A DNA stretch of 14,648 bases from Actinomycetota bacterium (lineage in GTDB: Bacteria > Actinomycetota > Actinomycetes > S36-B12 > UBA10799). Numbering within the stretch: the stretch's first letter is position 1; every line of letters starts with the position of its first letter. The stretch spans positions 365 to 15,012 of the forward strand of contig DMNR01000217.1 of NCBI GenBank assembly GCA_003452655.1, read 5' to 3'. The notes beneath the pieces are model-generated. The model searched no databases, was not told where the DNA came from, and was given only the letters and a program-made list of their open reading frames with translations. The position numbers and the translations under genes were made by a program. Of this stretch, positions 6,578 to 13,813 are shown one piece after another.

Positions 6578-7508
6578 ACACTGCGAGCGCGTGGGCGAGG
6601 TCTGCCGGATACGGCGACTCAAAGGTAATCCGCTCACCAGTCTTCGGATGGTCGATGCTCAACTCGACTGCGTGTAACCACTGTCTTGTCAGCCCCAGAC
6701 GCTTTGCGAGAGTGGGGTCGGCACCATAGGTCAGGTCTCCACAGCAGGGGTGGTGCATAGCCGCCATGTGTACCCGAATCTGGTGGGTGCGCCCGGTCTC
6801 GAGATCGACTTCGAGGAGTGAGGCATAACTAAAGGCCTCCAGCGTTCGGTAGTGAGTGATGCTTGGTTTGCCGTCGTTGATCACAGCAAACCGGTAGTCA
6901 TGATTCGGGTGGCGACCGATGGGGGCATCGATGGTTCCGGTGCTTGGATCCGGATGTCCTTGGACAAGGGCGTGGTACGTCTTTGAGACGACGCGGTCTC
7001 TAAATTGATCCTTCAGACTCGAGTACGCCCTAGGGGTTCTGGCCACCACCATCAACCCACTGGTGCCGACGTCGAGGCGATGGACTACCCCCTCACGCTC
7101 TGCCGCACCGACTTGGGCAACAGAAATCCCGGCGGCTTGCAGGCCGTTAGTGACTGTCGGGCCAACCCACCCCGGACTCGGGTGTGCTGCGACACCAACG
7201 GGTTTGTCGACAACGACGAGGTCGTCATCGAGGAAGACAATCGGCAGGTCGATCACTGGTTCGGCCGCCGTCGCAGGTGGTTCCGGTTCGGGGTCGAGTT
7301 GAAGGTGCGCCCCTTGCGTGAGTCGGTCCGCGCGCGACACCTTTCGACCGCCGATCGTCACGAGCCCGTCGGAGATCAGGTTCGCTGCCTTACTGCGAGA
7401 TATTCCGGTCAGCCGTGAGAGCCCGACATCTGCTCGCTCCCCCGCCAAGGACTCCGGAATCTCATAGTGCTCGGCCTCGGGTCCACGTCCGGCGTCGCCT
7501 TCGATCAC
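6567..7508 (-). CDS. rluD: RluA-family 23S rRNA pseudouridine synthase (RluD-like)
   Basis: Isomerises uridine to pseudouridine in large-subunit rRNA (helix 69 for classic RluD). 313 residues, normal length. An N-terminal S4 RNA-binding domain covers about residues 20-72 ([19 protein letters not shown]). The catalytic domain carries [15 protein letters not shown] at about 99-113 and the signature [15 protein letters not shown] at 143-157, with catalytic aspartate D146. Later family motifs include [13 protein letters not shown] and a final HPKTGE. GTG start at 7506-7508 overlaps the lspA stop in a GTGA junction, so translation is probably coupled to lspA; lspA followed by an rluD-type gene is a conserved actinobacterial order. 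The exact uridine target cannot be read from sequence. Confidence 0.95.
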   Translation of the reverse strand: MIEGDAGRGPEAEHYEIPESLAGERADVGLSRLTGISRSKAANLISDGLVTIGGRKVSRADRLTQGAHLQLDPEPEPPATAAEPVIDLPIVFLDDDLVVVDKPVGVAAHPSPGWVGPTVTNGLQAAGISVAQVGAAEREGVVHRLDVGTSGLMVVARTPRAYSSLKDQFRDRVVSKTYHALVQGHPDPSTGTIDAPIGRHPNHDYRFAVINDGKPSITHYRTLEAFSYASLLEVDLETGRTHQIRVHMAAMHHPCCGDLTYGADPTLAKRLGLTRQWLHAVELSIDHPKTGERITFESPYPADLAHALAVLAD

Positions 7509-8044
7509 CGGGACTCGCCCCGAAGTGGGACGCCGCGCAAGGTGAGGATCACAATCAGTACAGCGGAGAACACGACAGCCATGTCAGCCACATTGAAGAT
7601 CGCCCAATACGGCAACTGGATGAAGTCGACGACGTGGCCGCGCATGAAACCTGGTTCGCGAAAGATCCGGTCCAGCAAGTTCCCAAGTGCGCCGCCGAGC
7701 AGACCGCCGAGCGCTATCGCCCAAGCCTTCGACCCAAGGCTTCGCGCCGTTCGAATGATGACGACGGCAACCACCACAGCCAACAGGCTGAAGATCACCG
7801 TGTAGCCGCCACCGAGCGAAAAGGCTGCACCAGGGTTTCGAACGAACGTGAATTTGACCAGCGGCCCAATCACCTCCACCGATGGCTGACCCTCCAGATA
7901 CGTCACGGCGAGCCACTTCGTCAGCTGATCCAGCAGGAGAACGACACCAGCTACCGACAGCGTTATCGGAAGCAACGACCCGCGCGGCCCCGGGGTGACT
8001 TCGACGTCACTGGACGCAACGGCAGGCGTGGGGTCAGACGACAC
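7505..8044 (-). CDS. lspA: Lipoprotein signal peptidase (signal peptidase II)
   Basis: Membrane aspartyl protease that removes the signal peptide from diacylglyceryl-modified prolipoproteins. 179 residues. A 22-residue polar N-terminal extension precedes four hydrophobic segments (about 25-48, 82-98, 106-120, 148-170). Family signatures: DQLTKW at 39-44, RNPGAAFS at 69-76, GNLLDR with catalytic D125 at 121-126 and FNVADMAV with catalytic D154 at 150-157. GTG start at 8042-8044; the upstream sequence lacks a Shine-Dalgarno but has TACGCT ending 7 nt before the start, so a leaderless transcript is possible. It lies 40 bp after the DksA/TraR gene and overlaps rluD by 4 bp. Confidence 0.97.
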   Translation of the reverse strand: MSSDPTPAVASSDVEVTPGPRGSLLPITLSVAGVVLLLDQLTKWLAVTYLEGQPSVEVIGPLVKFTFVRNPGAAFSLGGGYTVIFSLLAVVVAVVIIRTARSLGSKAWAIALGGLLGGALGNLLDRIFREPGFMRGHVVDFIQLPYWAIFNVADMAVVFSAVLIVILTLRGVPLRGESR

Positions 8045-8051
8045 GGAGGTC

Positions 8052-8057
8052 AGCGTA
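8052..8057 (-). promoter_or_regulatory. Putative -10 box for a leaderless lspA transcript
   Basis: TACGCT (TANNNT class) on the minus strand ends 7 nt before the lspA GTG. No convincing -35 is visible. If used, lspA-rluD would have its own promoter inside the 40-bp gap after the DksA/TraR gene. Confidence 0.3.
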
Positions 8058-8084
8058 CGTCAGGGTGTGACGTCGTGATGCGGG

Positions 8085-8480
8085 CTAGCTGCGTTCTTCG
8101 GCCTGCTTACACTCCAGGCACAAGGTCGCACGGGGGAACGCCTGAAGTCTCGCCTTGCCGATGGGTCCACCGCACGATTCGCAGGTACCGTACGTTCCGG
8201 CCTCAATGCGGCCGAGCGCCTTGTCGGTCTGAAGCAGCAGGTCACGCGCATTGTCCGCGATGGACATCTCCTGCTCCCGCTCGAAAGTCTTTGAGCCAGC
8301 GTCAGCAACATCGTCACCTGCGCCATCTCCGGAATCGCGAACCAAGTCTGCGATGCCGGATTCGGTGGCGGCGAGTTCGGCGGCAAGGCGATCCCGGTCA
8401 GCCAGCAACTCGGCCTGAACGTCGGCCAATTCCTTTGGCGTCCACGGCTTCTCGTTCGCCAATACTCCACGTCGTGGCAT
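8085..8480 (-). CDS. DksA/TraR-family C4 zinc-finger protein
   Basis: Likely RNA-polymerase-associated transcription factor; the family inserts a coiled coil into the RNAP secondary channel. 131 residues. A predicted helical hairpin fills about residues 14-90, with an acidic turn DDVADAGS at 56-63 where D57 and D60 sit like the DxxD tip residues of DksA. The C4 zinc finger is complete: C100 and C103 (CESCGG), C121 and C124 (CLECK). The linker GRIEAGTYGTC is typical. ATG at 8478-8480 with GAGGGG about 7 nt upstream, a good Shine-Dalgarno. It is divergent from ileS and leads into lspA; a TraR/DksA-like gene next to lspA is a conserved actinobacterial neighbourhood. Whether it responds to ppGpp is not known from sequence. 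Confidence 0.93.
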   Translation of the reverse strand: MPRRGVLANEKPWTPKELADVQAELLADRDRLAAELAATESGIADLVRDSGDGAGDDVADAGSKTFEREQEMSIADNARDLLLQTDKALGRIEAGTYGTCESCGGPIGKARLQAFPRATLCLECKQAEERS

Positions 8481-8600
8481 CTGAACCCCTCACTAGTTGC
8501 GTCGTCACTTCTCGACACGTCCGGGCAAACTTTAGACGGTTGAGCTCGGTTCGCGCATACCGGTGCAACCTGCAACCCGCAGCACACCTGGCGGCTGGCG

Positions 8601-8606
8601 TAACCT
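8601..8606 (+). promoter_or_regulatory. Putative -10 box of ileS, in the dksA-like/ileS divergent region
   Basis: TAACCT ends 7 nt before an in-frame GTG at 8614, compatible with a leaderless ileS mRNA. The -35 region is not convincing. On the other strand TAAAGT (8529-8534) could be the -10 of the DksA/TraR gene. The 133-bp divergent region (8481-8613) holds no recognisable T-box leader, although T-boxes control ileS in many actinobacteria. Confidence 0.3.
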
Positions 8607-8613
8607 ATGCCGG

Positions 8614-11600
8614 GTGTATCGCGCCATGTCACCTCGTGTGGACCTCCCGGCAATGGAACGCGAAGTCCTTCAATTCTGGGCTGATCGCGACATCTTTGAC
8701 AGAAGCCTCACCCAAACGAAGAACGGCCCCACGTGGGTTGTGTACGAAGGTCCCCCGACGGCAAATGGCGTACCTGGGACCCACCACATCGAAGCGCGGG
8801 TGTTCAAGGACATCTTTCCGCGGTTCAAGACGATGCAGGGCTACTTCGTGCCTCGCAAGGCGGGCTGGGATTGTCACGGCTTACCGGTCGAGCTTGCCGT
8901 CGAGAAGGAACTTGGTTTCACCGGCAAGCGAGATATTGAGGCATATGGCATCGCGGAGTTCAACGAGAAGTGCCGCGAATCCGTTCTTGGTCATGTGGGG
9001 AAGTTCGCTGAACTGACCGAACGCATGGGCTACTGGGTCGACATGGATGCGGCCTACTGGACCATGAGCCCAGATTACGTTCAGAGCGTCTGGTGGTCCC
9101 TCAAGCAGATCTACGACGCGGGACTTCTCGGCGAAGACCATCGAGTGTCCCCCTACTGCCCGCGCTGCGGCACTGGGTTGTCAGACCACGAACTTGCTCA
9201 GGGGTACGAGGAGATCACCGACCCCTCGGTCTACGTACGTTTCCCATTGACCAGCGGCGAGCTGCCCGAGTTGTACCCGGGGATTTCGCTGCTTGTCTGG
9301 ACGACGACCCCGTGGACCCTCGTGTCGAATACCGCGGTTGCGGCCAAACCAGACGCGACATACAACATCGTGGAATTTTCTGGTGACTTCTACATCGTCG
9401 CCGCTGATCTCGTTGAGCAAACTTTTGCCGAGGGGTTCACCGTCCGTGCCTCGCTGCCGGGCACCGACCTCGAGCGCCTGGCATATTCGCGCCCGTTCGA
9501 CCTGGTTGAAATTCCCGACGCTCACTACGTCGCCCTCGGTGACTATGTCACCACTGAGGACGGAACTGGCCTGGTGCATCTCGCACCCGCTTTCGGCGCC
9601 GACGACCTCGTCGTCTGCCGCGAGTACGGTCTGCCGGTAGTCAACCCCATCAAGCCCGACGGAACCTTCGCCGAGGATGTCGGCCTCGTCGGTGGCCAGT
9701 TCTTCAAGGCTGCTGACGCTGACCTCATTGCTGACCTCATCGAACGCGGCCTCCTGTTTCGACGTCGTGACTACACACACCCTTACCCTCACTGTTGGCG
9801 GTGCCACACGCCGTTGCTCTACTACGCGCAACCGTCTTGGTACATCCGCACCACGAAGATCAAAGATCGTTTGCTCGCGGCGAATGAGAGCACCAGTTGG
9901 TATCCAGAGACCATCAAATGGGGCCGCTTCGGCGACTGGTTGCGCAATAACGTCGACTGGGCGCTGTCGCGGAACCGATTTTGGGGAACGCCGCTGCCTA
10001 TCTGGCGCTGCGAGAACGACCACACCACCTGCGTAGGGTCCTTGGAAGAACTCAGCGCACTATCTGGGCAAGATGTCAGCGCACTAGATCCGCACCGACC
10101 GTTCGTTGACGACGTCACCATGGCGTGCCCTCACTGCGGAATGCAAGCAAGCCGAGTCCCTGAGGTCATCGACGTGTGGTACGACTCCGGCGCGATGCCA
10201 TTTGCCCAGTGGGGTTACCCGCACCAGAATGCTGAGACGTTCAAGGCCCGCTACCCCGCCGACTTCATCTGCGAAGCGATCGACCAAACCCGTGGCTGGT
10301 TCTACACCCTGATGGCAGTGGGCGAACTAGTCTTCGATGAGTCCTCCTACCGAAACGTCCTCTGCCTCGGCCACATCTTGGATGCCGAGGGTCGCAAAAT
10401 GAGTAAGCACCTGGGCAACGTCATTGAACCGATGGCATTGATGGACCGACACGGGGCTGACGGCGTTCGCTGGTTCATGCTTGCCGCGGGCTCTGCGTGG
10501 TCATCTCGGCGGGTCAGCGACGAGACCATCAACGAGGTCGTTCGCAAGACGCTGCTGACGTACTGGAACACCGCCTCATTCCTGTCGTTGTACGGCCGGA
10601 TCGCCGACTTTGACCCGTCGAATTCTGCGATCCCACCCGTCGATGAGCGCTCCTCCTTAGACCAATGGGCCTTGTCAGAATCGAATAACCTGATCGCTCG
10701 GGTTCACGCCGCGCTCGAAGACTTCGACACGCAACTAGCCGGGCGCCTACTTTCGGCGTTTATCGACGATCTTTCAAACTGGTACGTCCGCCGCTCACGC
10801 CGCCGATTCTGGGATGGCGATCTCGCGGCGTTGTCCACCCTGCACGAGTCCCTCAAGACCGTCACGCTACTGATGGCGCCGTTTACACCGTTCATCACCG
10901 ACCGCGTCTGGGGCGACATGTTCGCCCAGGGCGAGGGCGAACCTGAGTCGGTTCACCTCGCGGCCTGGCCGCAGGCAGATCTGTCTCTGGTGAAACCAGG
11001 TCTTTCCGACCACGTTTCACTTGTCCGCCGCCTGGTCGAACTCGGTCGTGCCGCCCGCGCAGAATCGAAAGTAAAGACCCGCCAACCACTTCGCCGTGCA
11101 TTGGTTGCTGCCCCCGGCTGGCAACAGTTGCCGCCTGACCTCCTGCGGGAAATCACCGCCGAACTCAACGTCCTGTCCGCACTCGCACTTGATTCCTCTG
11201 ATTCGGACCTCGTTGAGGTATCCGTCAAGGCGAACTTCCGTGAGCTTGGGAAGCGCTTCGGTAAGCAGACTCCGGTCGTGGCACAGGCTGTGTCGCAGGC
11301 ATCAGCTCCCGAACTCGTCAGCGCGCTGCGCGCGAATGGGACGTTTGATATTCCGCTTGAGGGAGCCGCCGTGAGCATTGGCCCCGATGACGTCGTCATC
11401 ACCGAAACCCCGAAACAGGGATGGGCCGTCGCCACTGACGGTGGCGAAACAGTTGCCCTTGACCTGGCCCTCGACGAGGAACTTCTGCGAATCGGGCTTG
11501 CCCGAGATGTCGTCCGCGACGTTCAAGAAGCGCGCAAACAGCGCGGCTTCGATGTGACCGACCGCATCTGCCTGGAATGGGCAGCAGAAGGCGAGGCGGC

Positions 11601-11745
11601 CCAGGCCATTCGCGAGCAGTCTGAAGAGCTCGCCCAAGAGGTCCTCGCCACGTCATTCATTGAGGTCAAGTCACTCTCGGCCGACGACCATGACGTATCG
11701 GCAGTAGCCAGCGAACAGGGGCTCGTGCGCATCAACCGCGCATAG
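8614..11745 (+). CDS. ileS: Isoleucyl-tRNA synthetase, long (type 2) form
   Basis: Class I aminoacyl-tRNA synthetase charging tRNA-Ile, with a CP1 editing domain for valine. 1043 residues, the length of the long actinobacterial/eukaryote-like type rather than the 930-residue bacterial type. The HIGH motif appears as GTHH (55-58) in ANGVPGTHHIEARVF, and the KMSKS loop as GRKMSKHLGN (K595-H599). The editing region includes LLVWTTTPWTLVSN. Cysteine pairs occur in CPRCGTG, HCWRCH and ACPHCGM. The anticodon-binding region begins near DQWALS. Start: GTG 8614 gives MYRAMSPRVDLPAMERE, matching the YRxVxxxVDLP start I recall from actinobacterial homologues, and fits a leaderless promoter; ATG 8626 is the alternative (1039 residues). 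Transcribed alone, opposite to both neighbours. Type 2 enzymes are usually insensitive to mupirocin; for this protein that is inference. Confidence 0.97.
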   Translation: MYRAMSPRVDLPAMEREVLQFWADRDIFDRSLTQTKNGPTWVVYEGPPTANGVPGTHHIEARVFKDIFPRFKTMQGYFVPRKAGWDCHGLPVELAVEKELGFTGKRDIEAYGIAEFNEKCRESVLGHVGKFAELTERMGYWVDMDAAYWTMSPDYVQSVWWSLKQIYDAGLLGEDHRVSPYCPRCGTGLSDHELAQGYEEITDPSVYVRFPLTSGELPELYPGISLLVWTTTPWTLVSNTAVAAKPDATYNIVEFSGDFYIVAADLVEQTFAEGFTVRASLPGTDLERLAYSRPFDLVEIPDAHYVALGDYVTTEDGTGLVHLAPAFGADDLVVCREYGLPVVNPIKPDGTFAEDVGLVGGQFFKAADADLIADLIERGLLFRRRDYTHPYPHCWRCHTPLLYYAQPSWYIRTTKIKDRLLAANESTSWYPETIKWGRFGDWLRNNVDWALSRNRFWGTPLPIWRCENDHTTCVGSLEELSALSGQDVSALDPHRPFVDDVTMACPHCGMQASRVPEVIDVWYDSGAMPFAQWGYPHQNAETFKARYPADFICEAIDQTRGWFYTLMAVGELVFDESSYRNVLCLGHILDAEGRKMSKHLGNVIEPMALMDRHGADGVRWFMLAAGSAWSSRRVSDETINEVVRKTLLTYWNTASFLSLYGRIADFDPSNSAIPPVDERSSLDQWALSESNNLIARVHAALEDFDTQLAGRLLSAFIDDLSNWYVRRSRRRFWDGDLAALSTLHESLKTVTLLMAPFTPFITDRVWGDMFAQGEGEPESVHLAAWPQADLSLVKPGLSDHVSLVRRLVELGRAARAESKVKTRQPLRRALVAAPGWQQLPPDLLREITAELNVLSALALDSSDSDLVEVSVKANFRELGKRFGKQTPVVAQAVSQASAPELVSALRANGTFDIPLEGAAVSIGPDDVVITETPKQGWAVATDGGETVALDLALDEELLRIGLARDVVRDVQEARKQRGFDVTDRICLEWAAEGEAAQAIREQSEELAQEVLATSFIEVKSLSADDHDVSAVASEQGLVRINRA

Positions 11746-11765
11746 ATAGCAAAGCGGCGTCTGGA

Positions 11766-11791
11766 TTCCGCTGCCCTCAGGGCAGCTGGAA
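11766..11791. terminator. Strong hairpin after ileS, terminator between convergent genes
   Basis: Arms GCTGCCC (11770-11776) and GGGCAGC (11780-11786) form a perfect 7-bp stem with a TCA loop, extended by TTCC/GGAA across a one-base bulge. It starts 20 bp after the ileS stop and lies 28 bp beyond the stop of the convergent small ORF. No T tract follows; it probably ends transcription from both sides. Confidence 0.6.
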
Positions 11792-11818
11792 CGAAGACGT
11801 GGTGGCCACTCCGCCGGA

Positions 11819-12082
11819 CTACCAGTTGTCGCCGAGCTCCGTGGATACCGCCGCCAAGCTCCCGCCGTATGGAGTCATCGCGACGTTTCGTGAGCCGACC
11901 TGGTGCACCGCAGGAGGGGGCGTATGTGAGACAACCGCCGGGTCATCGCGGATGACGACCACTGGTGGGTTGTCGTCAAAAACCGCGACGGGGGGTTCAA
12001 GGTTGAACCTCTCCCCTGTGGGAGCTTCCGCCACATGCTCTTGCGTGGAAACAGTGGACTTTGATGAAGTCTTCCATCTCAT
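11819..12082 (-). CDS. Small protein of unknown function, coupled to yggT
   Basis: 87 residues, not recognised. Its ATG overlaps the yggT stop in an ATGA junction, which argues for a real, translationally coupled gene. The sequence has no membrane segment or signal peptide. It has a basic Ser/Thr-rich start (MRWKTSSKST), an acidic Pro/Val-rich middle (FDDNPPVVVIRDDPAVV, THTPPP-like run) and a short C-terminus ending in GDNW. It occupies the place, between yggT and ileS, where many actinobacteria carry divIVA, but nothing in it resembles DivIVA (no coiled coil, no N-terminal lipid-binding motif). It could also be non-coding sequence that happens to be open; both strands are open here, and a plus-strand frame (11799-12125) competes. 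The ATGA coupling favours the minus strand. Confidence 0.45.
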   Translation of the reverse strand: MRWKTSSKSTVSTQEHVAEAPTGERFNLEPPVAVFDDNPPVVVIRDDPAVVSHTPPPAVHQVGSRNVAMTPYGGSLAAVSTELGDNW

Positions 12083-12366
12083 AACAACGTCACCGCCAGT
12101 TGAATTGCGATCTGTAACAGGATGATGAGCACCAGAAACGACAGGTCGAGGGAAACCCCACCCATCTTGATTGGTGGAATGATTCTTCCCAGCAACTTCA
12201 GCGGCGGATCGGTCAGTGTGAACACTGCCTCACACAGCAGCAGGACGAATCCCTTCGGTTGCCATGTGCGCGAGAGCATCTGAACCAGATCAATCACGAA
12301 TCTGGCGAGCAGGATGACGAAGTAGAGCCAAAGAATCGTCGCAATGATCTCGCCCAGGCCGGTCAC
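12079..12366 (-). CDS. YggT-family membrane protein (SepG/YlmG-like)
   Basis: Small integral membrane protein of 95 residues with two hydrophobic segments, about 8-28 and 71-94. The central motif includes FTLTDPPLKLLGRIIPPIKMGG followed by VSLDLSFLVLII, the hallmark of the YggT/YlmG family. In Streptomyces the homologue at this locus (SepG) takes part in sporulation septation, and family members generally sit downstream of sepF. GTG start at 12364-12366 with GGAGGGG 5-6 nt upstream, an excellent Shine-Dalgarno. It lies 27 bp after sepF and overlaps the next small ORF by 4 bp. A role in division or membrane/nucleoid organisation is likely from context; its biochemical activity is unknown. Confidence 0.93.
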   Translation of the reverse strand: MTGLGEIIATILWLYFVILLARFVIDLVQMLSRTWQPKGFVLLLCEAVFTLTDPPLKLLGRIIPPIKMGGVSLDLSFLVLIILLQIAIQLAVTLL

Positions 12367-12393
12367 GTGCGCCCCTCCGCTGACGTTGTTGGG

Positions 12394-13026
12394 CTAGTTC
12401 TTGCTCGCCAGTCCCTGCTTCTGGAGCTGGGCACGTGCCTCGTCAGCATCAACATTGACGTTTGCCGGCGACAGCATGAAAACCTTGTTGGTCACGCGCT
12501 CGATCGAGCCACGCAGGCCGAATACCAGACCGGCAGCGAAGTCGACGATGCGCTTGGCATCAACGTCATCGAGTTCCGTGAGGTTCATGATCACCGGATT
12601 GCCGCTGCGGAACTCCTCGCCGATTCGACGGGCATCGTTGTAGCTACGCGGATGCAGAGTCGTGATCTTCATGGGGTCCACCGTTCGGGCGGTTGGGCGG
12701 GCGACCGGCTTGCTCCGGCTGCCTGCTGGGTGAGAACTAACGGGCTCGTGAGCGACTGTGTCGGTGCGCCAGTCGCGGCTCGAGCGTTCGGGGCTCTGAC
12801 GCCGCCGCGCGAGGTCGTCATCTCGCTCGGCTGCCCGCGGCGCTTCAGTGACTCGCACCGTGTCGCGGTCATCGCGATCCGAGTAGCGATCAGAGCGCGC
12901 AGATCCAATGCGCTCTGACTCGCGACCGCTGTCACGGCCACCCTCGTCGTAGTAATAATCGTCTTCGTATCGGTCATCCTCGACTAGCCCGAGGTATACC
13001 GCCATCTTGCGCATTGCGCCGGCCAT
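12394..13026 (-). CDS. sepF: Cell division protein SepF
   Basis: Membrane anchor of the FtsZ ring: an N-terminal amphipathic helix binds membrane and the C-terminal DUF552 domain binds the FtsZ tail. 210 residues. The N-terminus [18 protein letters not shown] (1-18) is the typical amphipathic segment. A long linker (19-117) is highly charged and low in complexity, with repeated R/D pairs and a [11 protein letters not shown] stretch. The core domain runs about 119-192: [52 protein letters not shown] and [11 protein letters not shown]. Start chosen at ATG 13026 because CTCCT on plus (AGGAG on the coding strand) lies 8 nt upstream and homologues begin here; an upstream ATG at 13050 would add eight atypical residues. 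Follows yggS by 64 bp. Its partner FtsZ is encoded in the same cluster. Confidence 0.97.
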   Translation of the reverse strand: MAGAMRKMAVYLGLVEDDRYEDDYYYDEGGRDSGRESERIGSARSDRYSDRDDRDTVRVTEAPRAAERDDDLARRRQSPERSSRDWRTDTVAHEPVSSHPAGSRSKPVARPTARTVDPMKITTLHPRSYNDARRIGEEFRSGNPVIMNLTELDDVDAKRIVDFAAGLVFGLRGSIERVTNKVFMLSPANVNVDADEARAQLQKQGLASKN

Positions 13027-13034
13027 TCTGCTCA

Positions 13035-13039
13035 CTCCT
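13035..13039 (-). promoter_or_regulatory. Ribosome-binding site that fixes the sepF start
   Basis: AGGAG on the minus strand, 8 nt before the ATG at 13026. It supports this start over the upstream in-frame ATG at 13050. Confidence 0.7.
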
Positions 13040-13090
13040 AGCTTGTGCATTGGACCGACCGCGTGGGGAATCCGCCGCCGGCTTCGGACA

Positions 13091-13813
13091 TTACCTCACG
13101 AATCCCGCGCGCTCCCCGAGCAACGCCGAACCCACCCTGACGTGTGTCGCACCTGCTGCGATCGCAGCTGCGAAGTCTCCACTCATTCCAGCGGAGATGA
13201 TCGTGGCGGACGCATATCTGTCCGCGATTGTGGAACTGACCCCCGCAAGGGCCTCGAATGCTGCCCGCGCGTCGCCGCCATGCGGGGCGATACCCATCAC
13301 GCCCCGCAGGTCGAGGTGTTGCGCATCGACGATTTCCTCAGCCAAGTCGATGGCGTGCTCTGGGCCAACACCCGCCCGCTGGGGTTCATCGGTTGGGTCA
13401 AGATTCACCTGGACCAGACACTGCAAGGGTGAGCGTCCAGCAGATCCCACCTGCGTATTGAGCGCACTGACGAGCTCGGGCCGGTCGACAGAATGGACGA
13501 AATCAGCGAACTGCGCCACCTTCTTGACCTTGTTACGTTGGAGCTGACCGACAAAGTGCCACGTCAAGGGCAGATCGGCACATAGCGCGGCTTTTGTGGA
13601 GAACTCCTGAGCCTTGTTCTCTGCGAAATCAGTCAGACCGAGATCCGCGAGCAATCTGATGTCGGCATCAGGCCATGTCTTGGTGACGGCGATCAGGGTG
13701 ACGTCCGCCGGATCCCGTTGTGCATTGATGGCAGCGTGGTCGATCTCGCGTTGCACCTCAATGAGACGCCGCCGCAGCTGCTCTCTTCGACCGCCCGAAT
13801 CCTGTGGGTTCAT
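13091..13813 (-). CDS. PLP homeostasis protein, YggS/YlmE/PROSC family
   Basis: Fold-type III pyridoxal-phosphate-binding protein with no known enzymatic turnover; buffers PLP and affects amino- and keto-acid pools. 240 residues, usual length. Lys45 in LIAVTKTWP is the PLP Schiff-base lysine. Other hallmarks: [40 protein letters not shown] and the phosphate-binding SAGMSGDF at about 207-214, with the final [12 protein letters not shown]. The last motif has Leu where many homologues have Phe. ATG at 13811-13813 overlaps the pgeF stop (ATGA), giving translational coupling; the open frame runs further upstream but that part is pgeF read in another frame. Located between pgeF and sepF, the conserved ylmD-ylmE-sepF order of Gram-positive division clusters. 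Confidence 0.96.
   Translation of the reverse strand: MNPQDSGGRREQLRRRLIEVQREIDHAAINAQRDPADVTLIAVTKTWPDADIRLLADLGLTDFAENKAQEFSTKAALCADLPLTWHFVGQLQRNKVKKVAQFADFVHSVDRPELVSALNTQVGSAGRSPLQCLVQVNLDPTDEPQRAGVGPEHAIDLAEEIVDAQHLDLRGVMGIAPHGGDARAAFEALAGVSSTIADRYASATIISAGMSGDFAAAIAAGATHVRVGSALLGERAGFVR

Noticed and set aside
7415..8613. Large plus-strand open frame across lspA and the DksA/TraR gene
   Set aside because: Arg/Pro/Ser-rich translation with no family likeness; both minus-strand genes show catalytic or zinc-binding motifs.
8481..8613. T-box riboswitch upstream of ileS
   Set aside because: The region is short and lacks the conserved T-box sequence and specifier/antiterminator layout; no strong structure was seen.
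9181..10023. 280-codon minus-strand open frame inside ileS
   Set aside because: Shadow of ileS; no recognisable motifs, and the plus-strand frame has the IleRS editing and catalytic signatures.
11930..12061. 44-codon plus-strand stretch that reads protein-like (DDDHWWVVVKNRDGGF...)
   Set aside because: It has no usable start codon after the preceding stop and is short. It may be chance or a gene remnant; a protein search of this peptide would decide.
11799..12125. Plus-strand 108-codon open frame after ileS
   Set aside because: No Shine-Dalgarno, no known motif, and it runs antisense into the conserved end of yggT. The minus-strand 87-codon frame has better contextual support.
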